Positions 21,463 to 34,400 of a DNA stretch of 64,000 bases are shown in pieces; positions within the stretch are counted from its first letter, which is position 1; every line of letters begins with the position of its first letter. Where the stretch lies: contig NC_067207.1 of NCBI RefSeq assembly GCF_026262505.1, positions 6,022,252 through 6,086,251 of the forward strand. The letters are read 5' to 3'. The position numbers and the translations under genes were made by a program. This DNA comes from Trichomonas vaginalis G3 (Eukaryota; Parabasalia; Trichomonadida; Trichomonadidae). The notes under the pieces are model-generated. The model ran no database searches and had not been told where the DNA came from. It worked only from the letters and a program-made list of their open reading frames with translations.

Positions 21463-23580
21463 ATGAAATTTGGAAAGCAAATACGCTTTGTTGCCGTTAA
21501 ATCTTGGTATGATAAGTATGTAGAATATAAGTTTAAAGTTGCCGTAACAAATGGTAGAGAAAGAATGCTAGAAGCCCATGAAAATGGCGCATTAGACTCA
21601 GAACTCGATACCATGAAAGAAGAATTTCTTGAGAACATCTTTAAACTCATCTATAAGAGTCTTAATTCAGTAACCAGTTTTTACACAACCGAATATGTAA
21701 AATTTCAAGAATTAATTAACGAAATCGAAGACGACATTGATGTACACCTCCAATTCTCGCAAAGAGATGAAGAATCAAAGAAATCTTTCATTAAAAGGGT
21801 TTTCGGTATTACAATTGAAGCTTATGAGCTCAGAACATTTCTCGAGATCAACAGAACAGCAGGACAGAAGATTGTTAAGAAAATCAACAAGAATTTCGGA
21901 ACCTCACACTTATCTCAAGAATTCATTATCGATGAAGCAGATATTTTCGTAAATTTACCTGATATGCAAAACATCGTCGAACAACTCGAAAATTTATACT
22001 CAAAGATCTTGAGGGAGATCTCTGTTAATGGAGATGAACGTCCAAGATCCGAAATTGTCATTGAATTGCATAACAAAGTTGATTCTACAATTGCATGGAA
22101 ACAATCAACAGTTTTATCTGATTTCAATGCGATTGATTTCAGGAAATCACAATTATCTCATATTACACAACCAGTCAAATTCCCTCCATTGATTATAGCT
22201 CTTATCTTCTTAATTGTTTTCTCTGTCAAACAGTTTACAAAAGGATTAGAATTTGCAGCACAAAAGACAATCGGGATCATTGGTTTCTGTGCAATATTAT
22301 GGGCAACAGGAGCTATTCCTTTATGGGTTACATCCATTTCTATTCCATTTATTTCTTGTGTTCTTAAAGTTGTTACCGAATATTCTGCAACAGACATCGG
22401 AAAGTTCCTTGAACAATCAACAATGGGTCCAATTGTTTTCTTGATTATTGGTGGATTTACAATCGCTACAGCATTGCAAGCAACAGAAATGGATAAAAGA
22501 ATTGCATCTATTATCCTTAAAAAAGCTTCTATAAATGCAAGGATATTCTTGTTAGTTACATCATTGTTGAATGTCTTCATTGCAATGTGGATTGGAAATA
22601 TCACTTCAACAATGATTGTTATAACATTAATTACTCCGACATTAAGACAAATTCCAAGAAATTCAAACTTCGCTAAGGCAGTTATTTTATCAATTGCTGT
22701 TGGAGGAAATCTTGGTGGCATGACAACACCTTTAGCTTCATTGCAAAATGCTGTTACAATCGAATCTGTTGCTGAAGCTGCTGCAAAATATGGAATGCAC
22801 GATAAAGTTTCTTTCACAACTTTCTTCGCTACTGCTTTACCTTTTGCTATAATTTGTGCAATTATTGCTTGGGCTATTATTATGTTGAAATTCCCAATTG
22901 ATGTTTCGAGTGTTCCTGCAATTCCAGAAACACAATCTGATTTTGGTTGGAGACAAATTTTTGTTTGTGTGGTTTCTTTTGCAACTATTGTCGTATGGAT
23001 TGTTCTTCCTTTCGGAGCAGATAGAGTGTTTTCTGATTATGGCATTGTTGGATTCGTTCCTCTTCTAATTTTCTATGGAAGTGGAATCCTTCCGTCAAGA
23101 AAAATTGCTGACTTACCGTGGAACGTAATTTTCACTTTATTTGGTGGAAGTGTTTTATCTAAAATCGTTCAAATGAGTGGATTAATGGATGCCATTTCAA
23201 ACACAATGGCAAAGGTATTAGGAAAGCAAACTTTGTGGGTAACTATTCTTATTGTTAATATTTGCGTAATAGTCATTGATTTCTTTATTACTCATAGCGT
23301 TTCTTGCCAAATTACAATGCCTTTGGTTGCAAATTTTGCTGCAAAAAGAGGTGGCCATATTGCATTGTTCTGTATGTGCGGATGTATGGCAACAACAGCA
23401 AGCCAAATCATGCCAGTATCTTCATTTCCAAATATGTGCTCGTTTTCCATAACTGATGATACGAAAAAAGAATATTTCAAATCCCAAGAATTCATAAAAT
23501 GGGGAATTACCATCACTGGCGTTTTAATTGCTTGTGTAATGACAATTTTCTATTTTATTGGTTATGAATTTGGATTATAA
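21463..23580 (+). CDS. SPX-domain sodium/anion (phosphate) symporter, Pho90/Pho91-like
   Basis: Residues 1-185 form an SPX domain: the start MKFGKQIRFVAVKSWYDKYVEYKFK and the lysine-rich third helix (IVKKINKNFGT) match the inositol-pyrophosphate-binding surface of this family. Residues about 240-705 make about 11-12 membrane helices of the DASS/SLC13 type. The first conserved hairpin motif is GNITSTMIVI (the SNT-like site) and the second is FFITHSVSCQITMPLV. This SPX plus DASS layout is that of yeast low-affinity phosphate transporters Pho87/Pho90 and the vacuolar Pho91. The SPX part would gate transport by phosphate status. Substrate other than phosphate (dicarboxylate, sulfate) is possible for the DASS fold, but the SPX fusion argues for phosphate. 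The frame is intact and the ATG is the first in frame. Confidence 0.9.
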   Translation: MKFGKQIRFVAVKSWYDKYVEYKFKVAVTNGRERMLEAHENGALDSELDTMKEEFLENIFKLIYKSLNSVTSFYTTEYVKFQELINEIEDDIDVHLQFSQRDEESKKSFIKRVFGITIEAYELRTFLEINRTAGQKIVKKINKNFGTSHLSQEFIIDEADIFVNLPDMQNIVEQLENLYSKILREISVNGDERPRSEIVIELHNKVDSTIAWKQSTVLSDFNAIDFRKSQLSHITQPVKFPPLIIALIFLIVFSVKQFTKGLEFAAQKTIGIIGFCAILWATGAIPLWVTSISIPFISCVLKVVTEYSATDIGKFLEQSTMGPIVFLIIGGFTIATALQATEMDKRIASIILKKASINARIFLLVTSLLNVFIAMWIGNITSTMIVITLITPTLRQIPRNSNFAKAVILSIAVGGNLGGMTTPLASLQNAVTIESVAEAAAKYGMHDKVSFTTFFATALPFAIICAIIAWAIIMLKFPIDVSSVPAIPETQSDFGWRQIFVCVVSFATIVVWIVLPFGADRVFSDYGIVGFVPLLIFYGSGILPSRKIADLPWNVIFTLFGGSVLSKIVQMSGLMDAISNTMAKVLGKQTLWVTILIVNICVIVIDFFITHSVSCQITMPLVANFAAKRGGHIALFCMCGCMATTASQIMPVSSFPNMCSFSITDDTKKEYFKSQEFIKWGITITGVLIACVMTIFYFIGYEFGL

Positions 23581-23904
23581 TTTTTTTTTTGAATAAAAAA
23601 TTATTGAATAATATATATGTTTCAATGATTTTTTACCTTTGCGATCAAATGGTAGTATAATTTGAACTCGATTTATTAAATTAATAAAAGAAAATCCGAT
23701 TTTTTTTTTGAAAATACCATAGATGTAACATTCTAAACGTACATATGTTGTGAACAATCGGTGATGTTGATATTTTGCATGTTGATGGAAAAGAGAAAGG
23801 TACAATATCCTAGATTTCTTTTCATTTTTTGACAAATGTATTGAAATTCAAAATTATGATAAATCAAACCAATACAAATAAACACTTATATTATTTAAGG
23901 CAGT

Positions 23905-24004
23905 TTGGCTTGAGGTTCTTTCAAAGTGATGATAATACAACGGCGCTTTACAATTATCGTCGACCAATATCCTCTTTTAAGACGTTGCACAACACTGCAA
24001 CGTC
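23905..24004 (+). ncRNA. Possible U5-like spliceosomal snRNA
   Basis: The order of parts resembles U5 snRNA. An outer stem GAGG (23912-23915)/CCTC (23971-23974) encloses an internal loop and an upper stem GATGATAAT (23928-23936)/ATTATCGTC (23953-23961). The 16-base loop contains GGCGCTTTACA, similar but not identical to the U5 loop GCCUUUUAC. A single-stranded CTTTTAAG (Sm-like) follows, then a terminal hairpin GACGTTGCA/TGCAACGTC (23981-24004). The stems are visible in the sequence; the U5 identity is inference and the loop mismatch counts against it. An H/ACA snoRNA is less likely because no ACA box follows. Confidence 0.3.
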
Positions 24005-24306
24005 GGAGTGATGTTAATAATGAGAGGCCATTTGCTTTATATAATTCATCTTTGTTCATGATATATCATTTCTTTTCGATTTTTATTTAATGAAATAAAC
24101 GATCATGATAAATAAATATAACTTTCCACAATAAGTGCTATATACTAATTTTTAAAATAGCTTAAGATGTAAGAAAATCGAAAAAAAATATATTGAATTT
24201 GAATTTTTATTACAAAATAATTCAACGATATAAACAAAATAGATACAATATACTCTAACACATTATGATGCGCATAATATCATGTCCGATATGATGTGGA
24301 TCGTTA

Positions 24307-24882
24307 TTAAATTAATTGATTAATTTCTGTAGTGAAATTGTCCACGAATTCATTTGTAAATTGTAACTGGTCATCAATTGGTAATTCAAGACATGCAAAT
24401 TCAGATAAATCATTTCCAGGTAGAATTAAGGAATCATCAGTGGACGAAGATGACTTTCCACGCCGATTTCGATCAATTGGATTTATATGAACATTATATC
24501 TATTTTTAAGCGAATTTGCTGTACGTCCAGGAAAATATTTGGTAAGTGCAGACCATTTCGGCCCATGTTGACTGATATAGTAAATTAGTTTATCATCATC
24601 TTCTTTAGTCCATTCTTCACGATTAATTCCAGGAGCCAAATAAATTTTATATCTTTCTCTGCATTGTCTGTTTGTTTTTCCAGGTATAAATGAAGCGATT
24701 TCATTCCAACGTTTATCTCCAAATATGTTTACGAGAATTTTTAATACTTGATCTTCCGTAGAAGTGAATAACCTTTTCTTTCCTTGTTTCAGATTTTTCT
24801 CCCTTTTTGTTTCTTCTTCTTTTAACTTCTTCTGCAACAAAACTATGTAGCTCATCACAGATAAGGGACGGGTAGAACTCAT
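24307..24882 (-). CDS. Two-repeat (R2R3-type) Myb DNA-binding protein
   Basis: A 191-residue protein with two Myb repeats, at about residues 38-88 and 89-140. The first reads FTSTEDQVLKILVNIFGDKRWNEIA with NRQCRERY in its recognition helix. The second reads EWTKEDDDKLIYYISQHGPKWSALTKYF with ANSLKNRYN. The spaced aromatic residues of the repeats are mostly kept. The N-terminal 35 residues are a charged helix; the C-terminal 50 are acidic and could be an activation region. Trichomonads carry hundreds of such Myb proteins, some of which bind promoter elements, so the target is unknown. ATG at 24882 follows TCACTAGTTTTC, an initiator-like context. Confidence 0.85.
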   Translation of the reverse strand: MSSTRPLSVMSYIVLLQKKLKEEETKREKNLKQGKKRLFTSTEDQVLKILVNIFGDKRWNEIASFIPGKTNRQCRERYKIYLAPGINREEWTKEDDDKLIYYISQHGPKWSALTKYFPGRTANSLKNRYNVHINPIDRNRRGKSSSSTDDSLILPGNDLSEFACLELPIDDQLQFTNEFVDNFTTEINQLI

Positions 24883-27800
24883 GAAAACTAGTGAAAGATA
24901 TTTGAGAGAGTTTTTAAATGTGTCAGTTTTGTAAAAATAATTATATGCATTTAGAGAGTATATTTTAAACGTTAAATGTTGACCATAGATAACTCAAATA
25001 TCTCAAAAATTGAAAAGTGTTTTTATACAAATTAAATAATATTCAGACATATAAGTGGAAAGCAAATATCAACAAAATCCGATAATTTGCAACGTCTCAA
25101 TTCATTGTCAAAAATTGAATGATTGTGAAAGGAGAGTTTATAGCGAAGCACAAAATTACATCCGAATCATTATGGATAAAATAAATCCTGCAAGGTTTTT
25201 CGGATCTCCGAAAAATATTTTAATTCTATGATATTAGTAAACAATATCAAGAAATAGCATTTGATTGAAATATATTTCTGAGAAAAGTGACATATTTTGA
25301 ATTATGTTCAAATTTACATTCTTCAGTTTTATTTTTGATTTTTAACTCCAACATCTACTAGTAAACAAACCATATTTTATTCCTTTCAAAGGATAATTGT
25401 GTCAAAATTTCATTGTCAAATATTTTTATTGAATATTTCATATCAATAATTGCTTTTCAAATTTCTTTTTTCTAATTCTTATCAAACAACCAAACACACT
25501 ATTTACCGTTGCATGTCTAAACAATCGTAACGATTATTTCTGATTCAAAAAGTTGGCTGCTTGGACGATGAATAATTTATTTTCCTACGGTGATATATTA
25601 TTTTTATTATCTATTATTTTATATCTTTAACTACTGTTATAATATTTTAATAAATGAAACTGTAATTGCGTAGTTGAGCAAATAATTATTATTTTATATG
25701 ATAATTCATGGCTATAAATTTAATATAAAAAACATATATTAAATACGCAAAATAGACATTTGAATATCAAATTAATAAAAAAAAATTTCATATTTTTTCA
25801 TAAGGATACCCTTACGTGTCAGATTTTTTGCGCATACGAAGAAGTCATGCTAGACATGAGCTATAAACCTGAAATTTTAGCAACATATTTAAAACTTTTT
25901 AAACTACAATACACTTTAATATTCAAGAACAAAAATATTCTTTTTAGAAATTACATAAATTTTTATGTGAAATCTATATAAAAACATATTTTGCGAGCGT
26001 AACTTTTTTCTTTATAAGCACCTTATATGACTGATAAACTGTGAAGGCACATAATTGTTAATTCATAGAGTTGATATGTTTCCAAAATTGAGAGGAAATT
26101 TGAAAATTGAATACCCTTTCAATTCAATTTTCAAAAGATATCAGCTCCTTCAATAATTGAAGGACGATTTTGATCATTTGCTCTTAAAACAAGTATGCCA
26201 TGGAGAAAAAAGTTACGCTCGCAAATCTGAAATATAACTATCATATAAAAAAATTAAATTTCTAATTTTTTACTCTATAGATATTATTGGCCACTTGTGT
26301 AATGCATAAAAGTTTATGTCATATGCATACATTTGGAAGTATGGGAGACGAGGGAAATTACTCTATGAGGCACTAGGATTTTTAAAAATTTCTCTATCGG
26401 ACTCACCATTCAATTTCTCGAAAATTAAAAAAAATCAATAATAGCTAAAATGTATTATGCATAACAAATTTTAATGTTACACGGTATTTTTTGAACTTCA
26501 TGACATGAATTTTCTTTATATTATTTTTTTTTTTGGATTTTCTATGATTTATGCGATAGGCTGGAACAACATTGTAAGTGCAATGATATCATTTATAGAG
26601 AAATCTAAAACTTCAGCATTCAGAACTCGCAACCACAAAAATATTCATTTGCTAAGTAAGTAAAGTTGATTAAGTTCGACACTTAGCTTTTATACGTAAA
26701 ACCAAGTGTGTATTGTTATTTCTTGTTAAATTATGAGAAAAAAATAAAATTGTAAGAGAAACGATACTGATTATTGAAATAATATTGAGGGTAGCTGCAG
26801 ATTTCTTCATTAACATGCCGGAAATTTGTTAATCTTGGTTTTCTTCATAAAATCTGTCGAAGAATCTAAAAACGGAGATATGAAATAGAGATCATGTAAA
26901 TCTAGAGTATCCTGTCAGAAAAATAGACTAAGCATGTAACCCTTTTTTGGTCATAAACACTTTTTTACCACTTAGTCATACAGATGATCATTAAATTTAA
27001 ACGAGCACTTTTTGTCAGAATTTATTCTTTTACAAAGACAGAAGATTTTAGTATTATTTAATATTCGTGCTGTAGCAAAATTCAAAAAACGGTGAAAAAT
27101 TCAGTGAATTTTTGAATTCACATTTTTTTTCGACATTTTTCTTGATATATCCATGCACATTAAGAACACAGCTTTGATACGCTTAAAAAAGCATATTTCA
27201 TATGAAATTGTTAAAGAAATAAACAATTTATATAAAAATTGCACTTATGGGCAGTTTAGATATATAATTTATATATAAATATATACAAATCCATAGACAA
27301 AGTGCAATAACTACAATGTTGTAGAAAATTACAGCAGAAATACTGACTTTTTGAAGGATAATAAGAATTCTTCTAAATGTTGTATTTTTATAATTTGATT
27401 GATTTTTTTACTATTTCATTAATCTTTTATGAATAATAATTATTTTTAATATATGTGCTATTAAAATTTCAAATTTTGACTAATATATCTAAGTTATCTG
27501 AACGAAACATTTAGAAAATATCATACTTACATTGAAATAGCAAGTAGAGCATATTAATAGCAAGTTTCTTGGCTTTATATCTATCATCTATTGTTGTTTG
27601 ATCAAACAAAATTCACTCTATTATTGGTGTCAATTAATTAAAACAATTTTTAATAGTTATTTATTTAGTGCGAATAAGTGCAAACTCATAAATGAATAAC
27701 TTAATAGTAGAAATGAATTATCTGATATAAATCTCGCATTTTGTCCATCAGAAATACTTTAATTGCATACGCATAACTATTAGTAATACGTCTGGAGTGT

Positions 27801-28147
27801 CAATTAATAACAATCCCACAACAAGTAAAATTCAGATTTTTATTAAACTTATTTTTTCCTAAAAGTTTTCTCAAATTACTATATATACATATGTGGATAA
27901 AATAATAGTAATATTGTAAAAAATTAGATAATTTTTTTTATTTGAGAACCTCTCAAAAGTTCATTCAATTTATCAATTGTTTCAGTTTGATGTATATTCA
28001 TTTCTGGAGCCTAAAACTTTAGCAATCATGACAATATCATATTCTCTTTCTAACTACGCAATGTAAGGGTATCCATAACAAAAAAAATTAATGTTTGAAT
28101 ATTAAATAAATGATACATATTAAACTATAATAAATTAACAATTTTTA
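24883..28147. other. Gene desert of 3.3 kb
   Basis: No convincing gene on either strand. Holds the small MITE at 25990-26225 (listed separately) and a 12-base inverted match GGATACCCTTAC (25803-25814 and about 28064-28075) that I could not make into an element. The rest is AT-rich without pattern. Confidence 0.5.
25990..26225. mobile_element. 236-bp MITE with 22-base terminal inverted repeats
   Basis: Perfect 22-base inverted repeats at 25990-26011 and 26204-26225, with core GCGAGCGTAACTTTTTT. The interior is AT-rich and non-coding. No clear target duplication flanks it, so the superfamily is open. Confidence 0.65.
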
Positions 28148-30840
28148 TTATTTCGGAGGAACAAATTTATCCAAGATTGATTTTCTCAAATCATCTAATT
28201 TTGGAACATCTTGCATCAACGAATAAAATTTTTGTTGCATTTCGGAGAGCATTTTATTCTCATCCAAGTACTGCATGATATAGTAAGCATCAACATTGGC
28301 TCCCATGCAAATCATCGTAAATAAACATGGATGAAATTCACCGCTCGAAGCGAAACACAACGTTGCAGATTCCAATTCACCGGCGACGTAATAAGATACG
28401 CCGAGTTTAAATATCGCCTCGGACTTTTCAACACCGCTGAGCATTGATCTGCAGAACTTCTTTGCAAGTTCGATCTGGCGACTCTCTAAAAGCAAATTGA
28501 AAGCAAGTTCGTCAAAACCACCCGCTCTCAATAAAACGGCCGCTTCAATGAATCTTTGGGAGTCCAACATCGAAGTTGCACACGCCTTGATTCTGGCAGC
28601 TGATTTGTCGCTGAGCTTCACGTCGCCGAAGAGTGTTAAGACAGCCGCGGCTAACGAAGCAATCAGGAAGTTTCTTGCTGGTGTTAGTTTTAAGGATATA
28701 ATCGGCCGCTTCATCGTATTCGCCGACAAAAAAGATAAGAAGCGAGTTTTTGCATGCCAAACTCAGGAAGATCGCATTCTAATGAGGCAAGAATCTTGTG
28801 GCAGATTAATTCGATCCTGCAATTGCCAAAACAACATAAACTTTGCAAGCGAAGGATGTCACTTTTTGCCAAAATGTTCCAAACATCTCTTCCGACGCAA
28901 GTTAATGCTCTTTTTGTTTCTGGAGATGGTTTGCCGGGAATGATGTGAATCTTTCAATAATATCCGGTTCAGATGGCATTTTAAGCATTTTTGTAACAGA
29001 GATGAAAGCGGTGCTAAATCTAATGAGCGATAGAACCTTACTACGCCATCGGGACACTTAGCAAGTATAAGCTTACCATTCACAAACTTGTAATCAAGCA
29101 CTCTAATGGCAAAAGTAACTACTTTTTCGTTACGTAATTCGAAAAATGTCGAATTGTCGCCAATTCCCGAATAGACTTTCGCCAACAAACGTCAGATTCC
29201 TGATGGAAACAAAGTTTGTCTGTATGTTTGTGCATGTTTTCGCTTCTTTTCTGAAGAAAAGTAATGTTCCATTATCAAATGCAGTTACGTAGCCAATATC
29301 TGAGACTGCAAATGCAGTAGGTATTGAGTTGACACCATGAGGTCTTAATCCGCTTGTACGTTCGACGCCTTTCGTTGGAGAATATTCATGGAAATATATT
29401 TCTCCAGTTTTAGTAAAGTTACGAAGGTTCCCGATGTCCATCTGATGATTCTTTATCAACGATTACGTCGCAAATGTCTGTTTTGAATAAAACCGTTGAT
29501 TCTTTGCCATTTATGAAAACTCCAATGGAACTTGGTCCTCTCTGGACGACAAAAGCACCATTGTGGTTACTGATGCATCTTGTCGGAAGGAATCCGCGAG
29601 AAGGAAGTGGTAAAACTTGATGTCTCGCGATATCTATGATTCCAATGGATTCTTCTGAGTGATAGTATATGCGAGACTTCGTAATGTCCAATGCTACGAA
29701 GTTTATTTTGTTCTGTGATACTTTGTAGCGTTTGAAATCGTTACTTTCTCTGATACTTCCGAAAATAATGAATCCGGCTGAAGTTCCTAGCGCGTACATC
29801 TCTCCATCGCTATCAAATGTCGTAATGTCGCTTGGATATATCGGAAAAACAACTGTTGTTCTGAATTTGTCTGCATCAAAAATTTCAAGGCCAACATCTT
29901 GAACGTAAAGCACAATAAGACTTCCATTCAACGGAGAAGACAACGCGGAAACAATAGAATTCTTTCCTTCTCGTGATTGTCGCTCATGAGATACGTAATA
30001 ATCGTAATCATTGTCAGAATGGAGAATATCGATGCTGCCACTTTTGTGGAATGCGATAAGTACTCTCGAGTTATCGTTTAGCTGGCAAATATATGAATAA
30101 GGTGAAGTTACGTGGCGATGAGAGGCAATTGGAACGACTGACTGGCTTTCGAGATGGAACATGTAAATCTGAGTGTTAGTTACGACGAATGCAATGCCAT
30201 TGATGTGGAGTGACCACTCAACAAAATTAATAATTTCGTCATTTGCGTCATTTATTGATACAGTGTCGTAAAACGATGTAGGCTTAATGTTAGGCTTATC
30301 TATTTTGTAAATCGAGAACACATTCGTGTTGCCTCCAAAGATAATGTACTTTTTCGTTTGTTGATCAATTGAAAATCTCTGATACTCGCGCGGAAGTACT
30401 AACTCCCACTCAATGTTAGTTGTTTTCTGTTCCACATTGTTATCTTTTGTTATAAAAGAAAGGCAAAATAAACGCCGATTTTTGTCTAAAGCTAATAAAT
30501 ATTCGTCATGACATTGAATGTATTGACAAAAGGCAGCTATGCGCGGACTCTTGAATGTTGCTGTGATTTTTCGAGTTGCATAGTCGAAAATGAAAATTTT
30601 CTGGTTTAAATCAGCAATTGCGACTTCTGTACAGTTAGGACGCATTGATATTGCTGTTACTGGACTTTCACTCATCTCAGCGGAGCAAATTCTATCGAAT
30701 TTTACACCGTCAAAATAAGCAAAATGAACAGAACAGCCAGAAGCAAAAGCTATTACATTATTTGTACCCCAATCGAGTGCATCTTTATTTTCTTTGACGT
30801 ATTGAGGTGCAAAGCTTGGTAAAATCTGATAAATATCCAT
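28148..30840 (-). CDS. WDR11-like beta-propeller protein, broken by about four frame changes
   Basis: From the ATG at 30840 the first 473 codons are intact and read as WD40/beta-propeller blades. The start, DALDWGTNNVIAFASGCSVHF, closely resembles the N-terminus of WDR11 (AAVDWGWQGLIAYGCHSLVV in human), and the C-terminal part (28148-28760) is an alpha-solenoid with GEYDEAADYIL and RFIEAAVLLRAGGFDELAFNLLLE, like the helical end of WDR11. WDR11 works with FAM91A1 in capturing endosome-derived vesicles at the trans-Golgi. Between 28700 and 29460 the frame changes about four times, yet each piece stays recognisable. This could be a cluster of assembly indels or a gene in early decay. It is divergent from VPS13 with a 610-base gap. 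The family call is moderate; another propeller-solenoid coat protein is the main alternative. Confidence 0.55.
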
Positions 30841-31450
30841 TTCTTTTCGATTTGATTTATTTTTTTTTATCGTCTTTCTGTAGAGATTTCTATGTTTGAC
30901 GCAAACTTACTTTGGTACCGTAAGCTCATTGCTGTATCATACTAAAACCATTACTTTTCGGCCAAAATATAAGTTTTTGATATCTTTTATAACAATTTCA
31001 ATAAGATAGAGGTATATTCCATAAAAATAATAGAAATACACTTTTTGTCTTAGTGATTTTATTATGCAAAACAGAATTTATGTTAAATATCAAAATTTCA
31101 ATACAAATTCTAAATAATTATTGATTTTCAATAGTCAAATTTATTATTTCTCCTCTATAACATAATCAACTTACAATTGTTTTTGTTTCAATGTCGAAAT
31201 TTTGTTCACGAATGATGCAATGATGAGTAAAAACAATCGATACCATATGTATTGCCTTGGTGTATTTCAATTTGCAGTTTTGTCAGCTCTTCAGTATAAA
31301 ATAAGTCGGTTCAGAAATATGGACAATGAAACTGCCCGACCACATCGAAAATTTCAAAAATTAAAAATACAAGTCTATACATGAATTGCTTTATTTTTTA
31401 TAAAACTTCACCGGGCTTAACATGACATTTTATATCTAAATCCACCTTCG
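30841..31450. other. Divergent intergenic region (WDR11-like / VPS13)
   Basis: Must contain the promoters of both genes. TCAAATCGAAAAGAA just before the WDR11-like ATG is an initiator-like context. No clear TCA motif was found immediately before the VPS13 ATG. A 60-codon frame at 31202-31384 is judged chance. Confidence 0.5.
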
Positions 31451-34400
31451 ATGATTAAGGGCGCAGCAGCCAAAATCTTAAGCTACTTTCTAAGTAATTA
31501 CATCGAAGGATTAAACTCATCTCAACTGGAGATGAGTTTATGGAATGGCACTGCAAAATTAGAAGATATTTCAATTAAATCTGACGCCCTGACATCACAA
31601 CATATTCCAATGACTGTTAAGCGCGGAAAAATGAGTTTAATATTTCTCGAATTACCATGGGGAAGGTTAGATTCACAAAGTTGCCAAATTAAACTTGAAA
31701 ATATTTACGCCGTTACAGATGTTACAGGAAATGCATTAGTATCAAAAGATTTAGAAGTCACAAATACCAAAGTCGAGACCAATAAAGAAGCAGAACAAGG
31801 ACAAGGCTCAATGTTTACAGGATTAATCACAAAGATCGTTGATAACTTAAAAGTTTCAATCAAAAACATACATATTCGCATGGAACTAAACAATAAAGGC
31901 ACTCTTACAGCAATTGGCCTCGTAATTAAATCAATTGATCTTTACTCAGTGGATGAGAAAGGAGAACCAAAAATATATCCAGCGCAATCCAAGATTATAC
32001 GCAAGAAACTCGTTATCAACGGTCTTGGCCTCTATGTTGATCCAAATGCGAACTACATTGATACAAACGACATTTACGAGAGCATGGCCAGCATGTACCA
32101 TCAATTCATCATCGATCCATTCTCTACTGAAACAACAGTTGTCTTAAACAAAGGCGCAAACCCCGATCAAAGGATTTCTGTTTATCTTTATTCTCCAACA
32201 ATCAAAATTGTTATGAACAAACTCCAGTATTTAGGTATCAGTGCTTTAGTTCGACAGTTCAATTATTTCGTAATCAGAAGATCATTCTCACATTGCGGAA
32301 GACCAGATATAGCAATAGAAGATGAAATTTCATCAAGATTATGGTGGAATTATGCAACAAAATCTGCTTCTTATATGAAAGAACCTTCTATTTTCTATCC
32401 ACAAAACGCATTAAAAGTTTTAAGGAATAGAAAAAAATATGTTGAACTTGTTCAATCAAAAGATCCTAAATTGGAAGATTTGGAAGATAAATTAGGACCT
32501 TCTTCTGTTGTTTTGTTGAGAAGTTACGCTGATTACGTAATTAAACAAAATTTGGAGCCTGTTTTAACAAAACAAGAGGCTCAAGAGATGCAAACAGAGT
32601 TATCTCAGTCATCAGGACCTATCTACATTAAAGCAAAGTTTGATGATATCGATTTGAATTTAATTGATGAAAAGAATTTACATTTGAATTTAAATATTCA
32701 ATCAACAACTTTAGGAGTTGTGAAGAATTCAACGTATAATGAAATAAGTGTTGTTATGCAGCGTTGTCAGATAGAAAATGTTTATAGATCAATTACTAAT
32801 TTCAAATGGTCTGAACCTCTTAAATTCACTCTTGAAACAAAACTTACTGAGAAATCTTATAAGATAAATATTCCAAAAATTACTACTTATTTGGATTACA
32901 AGAGTTTGGATGAGATTTATCAGTTTTTGGATGCACCAAAATACAATGAAAACAAACTAATGGCTAAAAAGAATAGATCTGAAGCTGTTCATGCTGTAAA
33001 ACTTCCAAAAAAGATTGATGTAATTGGCGATAAATTTGATTGTACTTTGAATTTATTATCAAGTCCATTAATGTTTACTATTGAAAGTTATAAATTCATT
33101 GATTACAGTTTGCAAGCGGAAAACATTGTTTTGAAATCTGATGACGAACAATTACTTTCTTTACCTGAATTCACACTTGATATTGATAACGTGAAATACA
33201 GTTTCAAGTTAAATGTTCCATCAGCAAACATTGTTTTATCTTCTAATTTGATTTCTCAAATAATTGATTTCATTGTTAAGAGAGATTATTTGATTGACAT
33301 TGTTAACAGTAATCCTGAACAAACAAGGAATGTTATCTACGCGGATGTTGACATTAAAACACTCCAAATCGATCTGAAAACATCCAAAGTTATTTCAACA
33401 ATTATATTAAGAGAAACAATGATAAATGCTGCAGAAGGAATAAAATTCAACTGCCAAAATTTCACAATTCTCGATGAAATTTCCAACCAAATTTTATTCA
33501 CGAAATTTGATTTTGACATGTTACAAAATCATGGAAAATTAATTATTCCTACTTTGTCAATTGCAATCAACCAAGAATTTATTAATAATGTAGTTGATTT
33601 TGCAAACAAAACAACATTGTTGAAATTAGAATTGCCGCAAAAAGATAAGAAAACTGAAGAATATAACAAACCAAGCATGGAATTATCATTAGAAAATGCA
33701 AAAGCGACACTCCAAATCAACAATAACTCAGCAGTCACTGTTGATTTCGCTTTGATTTTCGAGGATTCCAAAGAAAAAACATTAGTTCTCCTCAAAAACG
33801 TTGATTTGTTCATAACAGATAATAATTTTTTTTCTCACCAATATTAACTGCTGATTTGATCAAATACAATGAAACAGAGAATCTCAGAGAAATTAACATT
33901 GGATCATTCGATGTAAACATTACTAGAAGAGAGATTGATGTATTAGGAATGATCAAAGATTTAAAGATTTACCCATTGCAAACAAAATCAGCTCCTCCGA
34001 AAGAATTTACAGGGTTATCTAAGAATATTATTTTATCTCATGGACAAATCAAACTCAGTTTCTGTTTCTCTGGTGTTGAAATCAAACCTCCAATTGCAAC
34101 ACTCATTTTCTCTAACTCTGGAACAGAAAATGAAGAACTTTCCGCAACAATTTTGGAAACAATAACAATTTTGACTCCAGGATTAACGAAACAGACAACA
34201 CCATTGTTAGAACAAACAGAATTATCTGTTTATCTCGATTTCAAGAACCAAAACTACAAAGTTATTGTTCATGATTTGAATGTTTTCATTTCTTACAATT
34301 TCTTACTTGGATTGAGAGAAATCATTTTCTCAAAGGACTATTACTGCCAGAAACCGATGCTTTCTATAACAAATTCCATAGGAGTTCCAATACAATACAC

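Noticed and set aside
25803-28075. 12-base inverted match GGATACCCTTAC flanking most of the gene desert
   Set aside because: Too short for a 2.3-kb span in AT-rich DNA, and the similarity to the ends of the 53.8-kb element has the wrong orientation for a single element.
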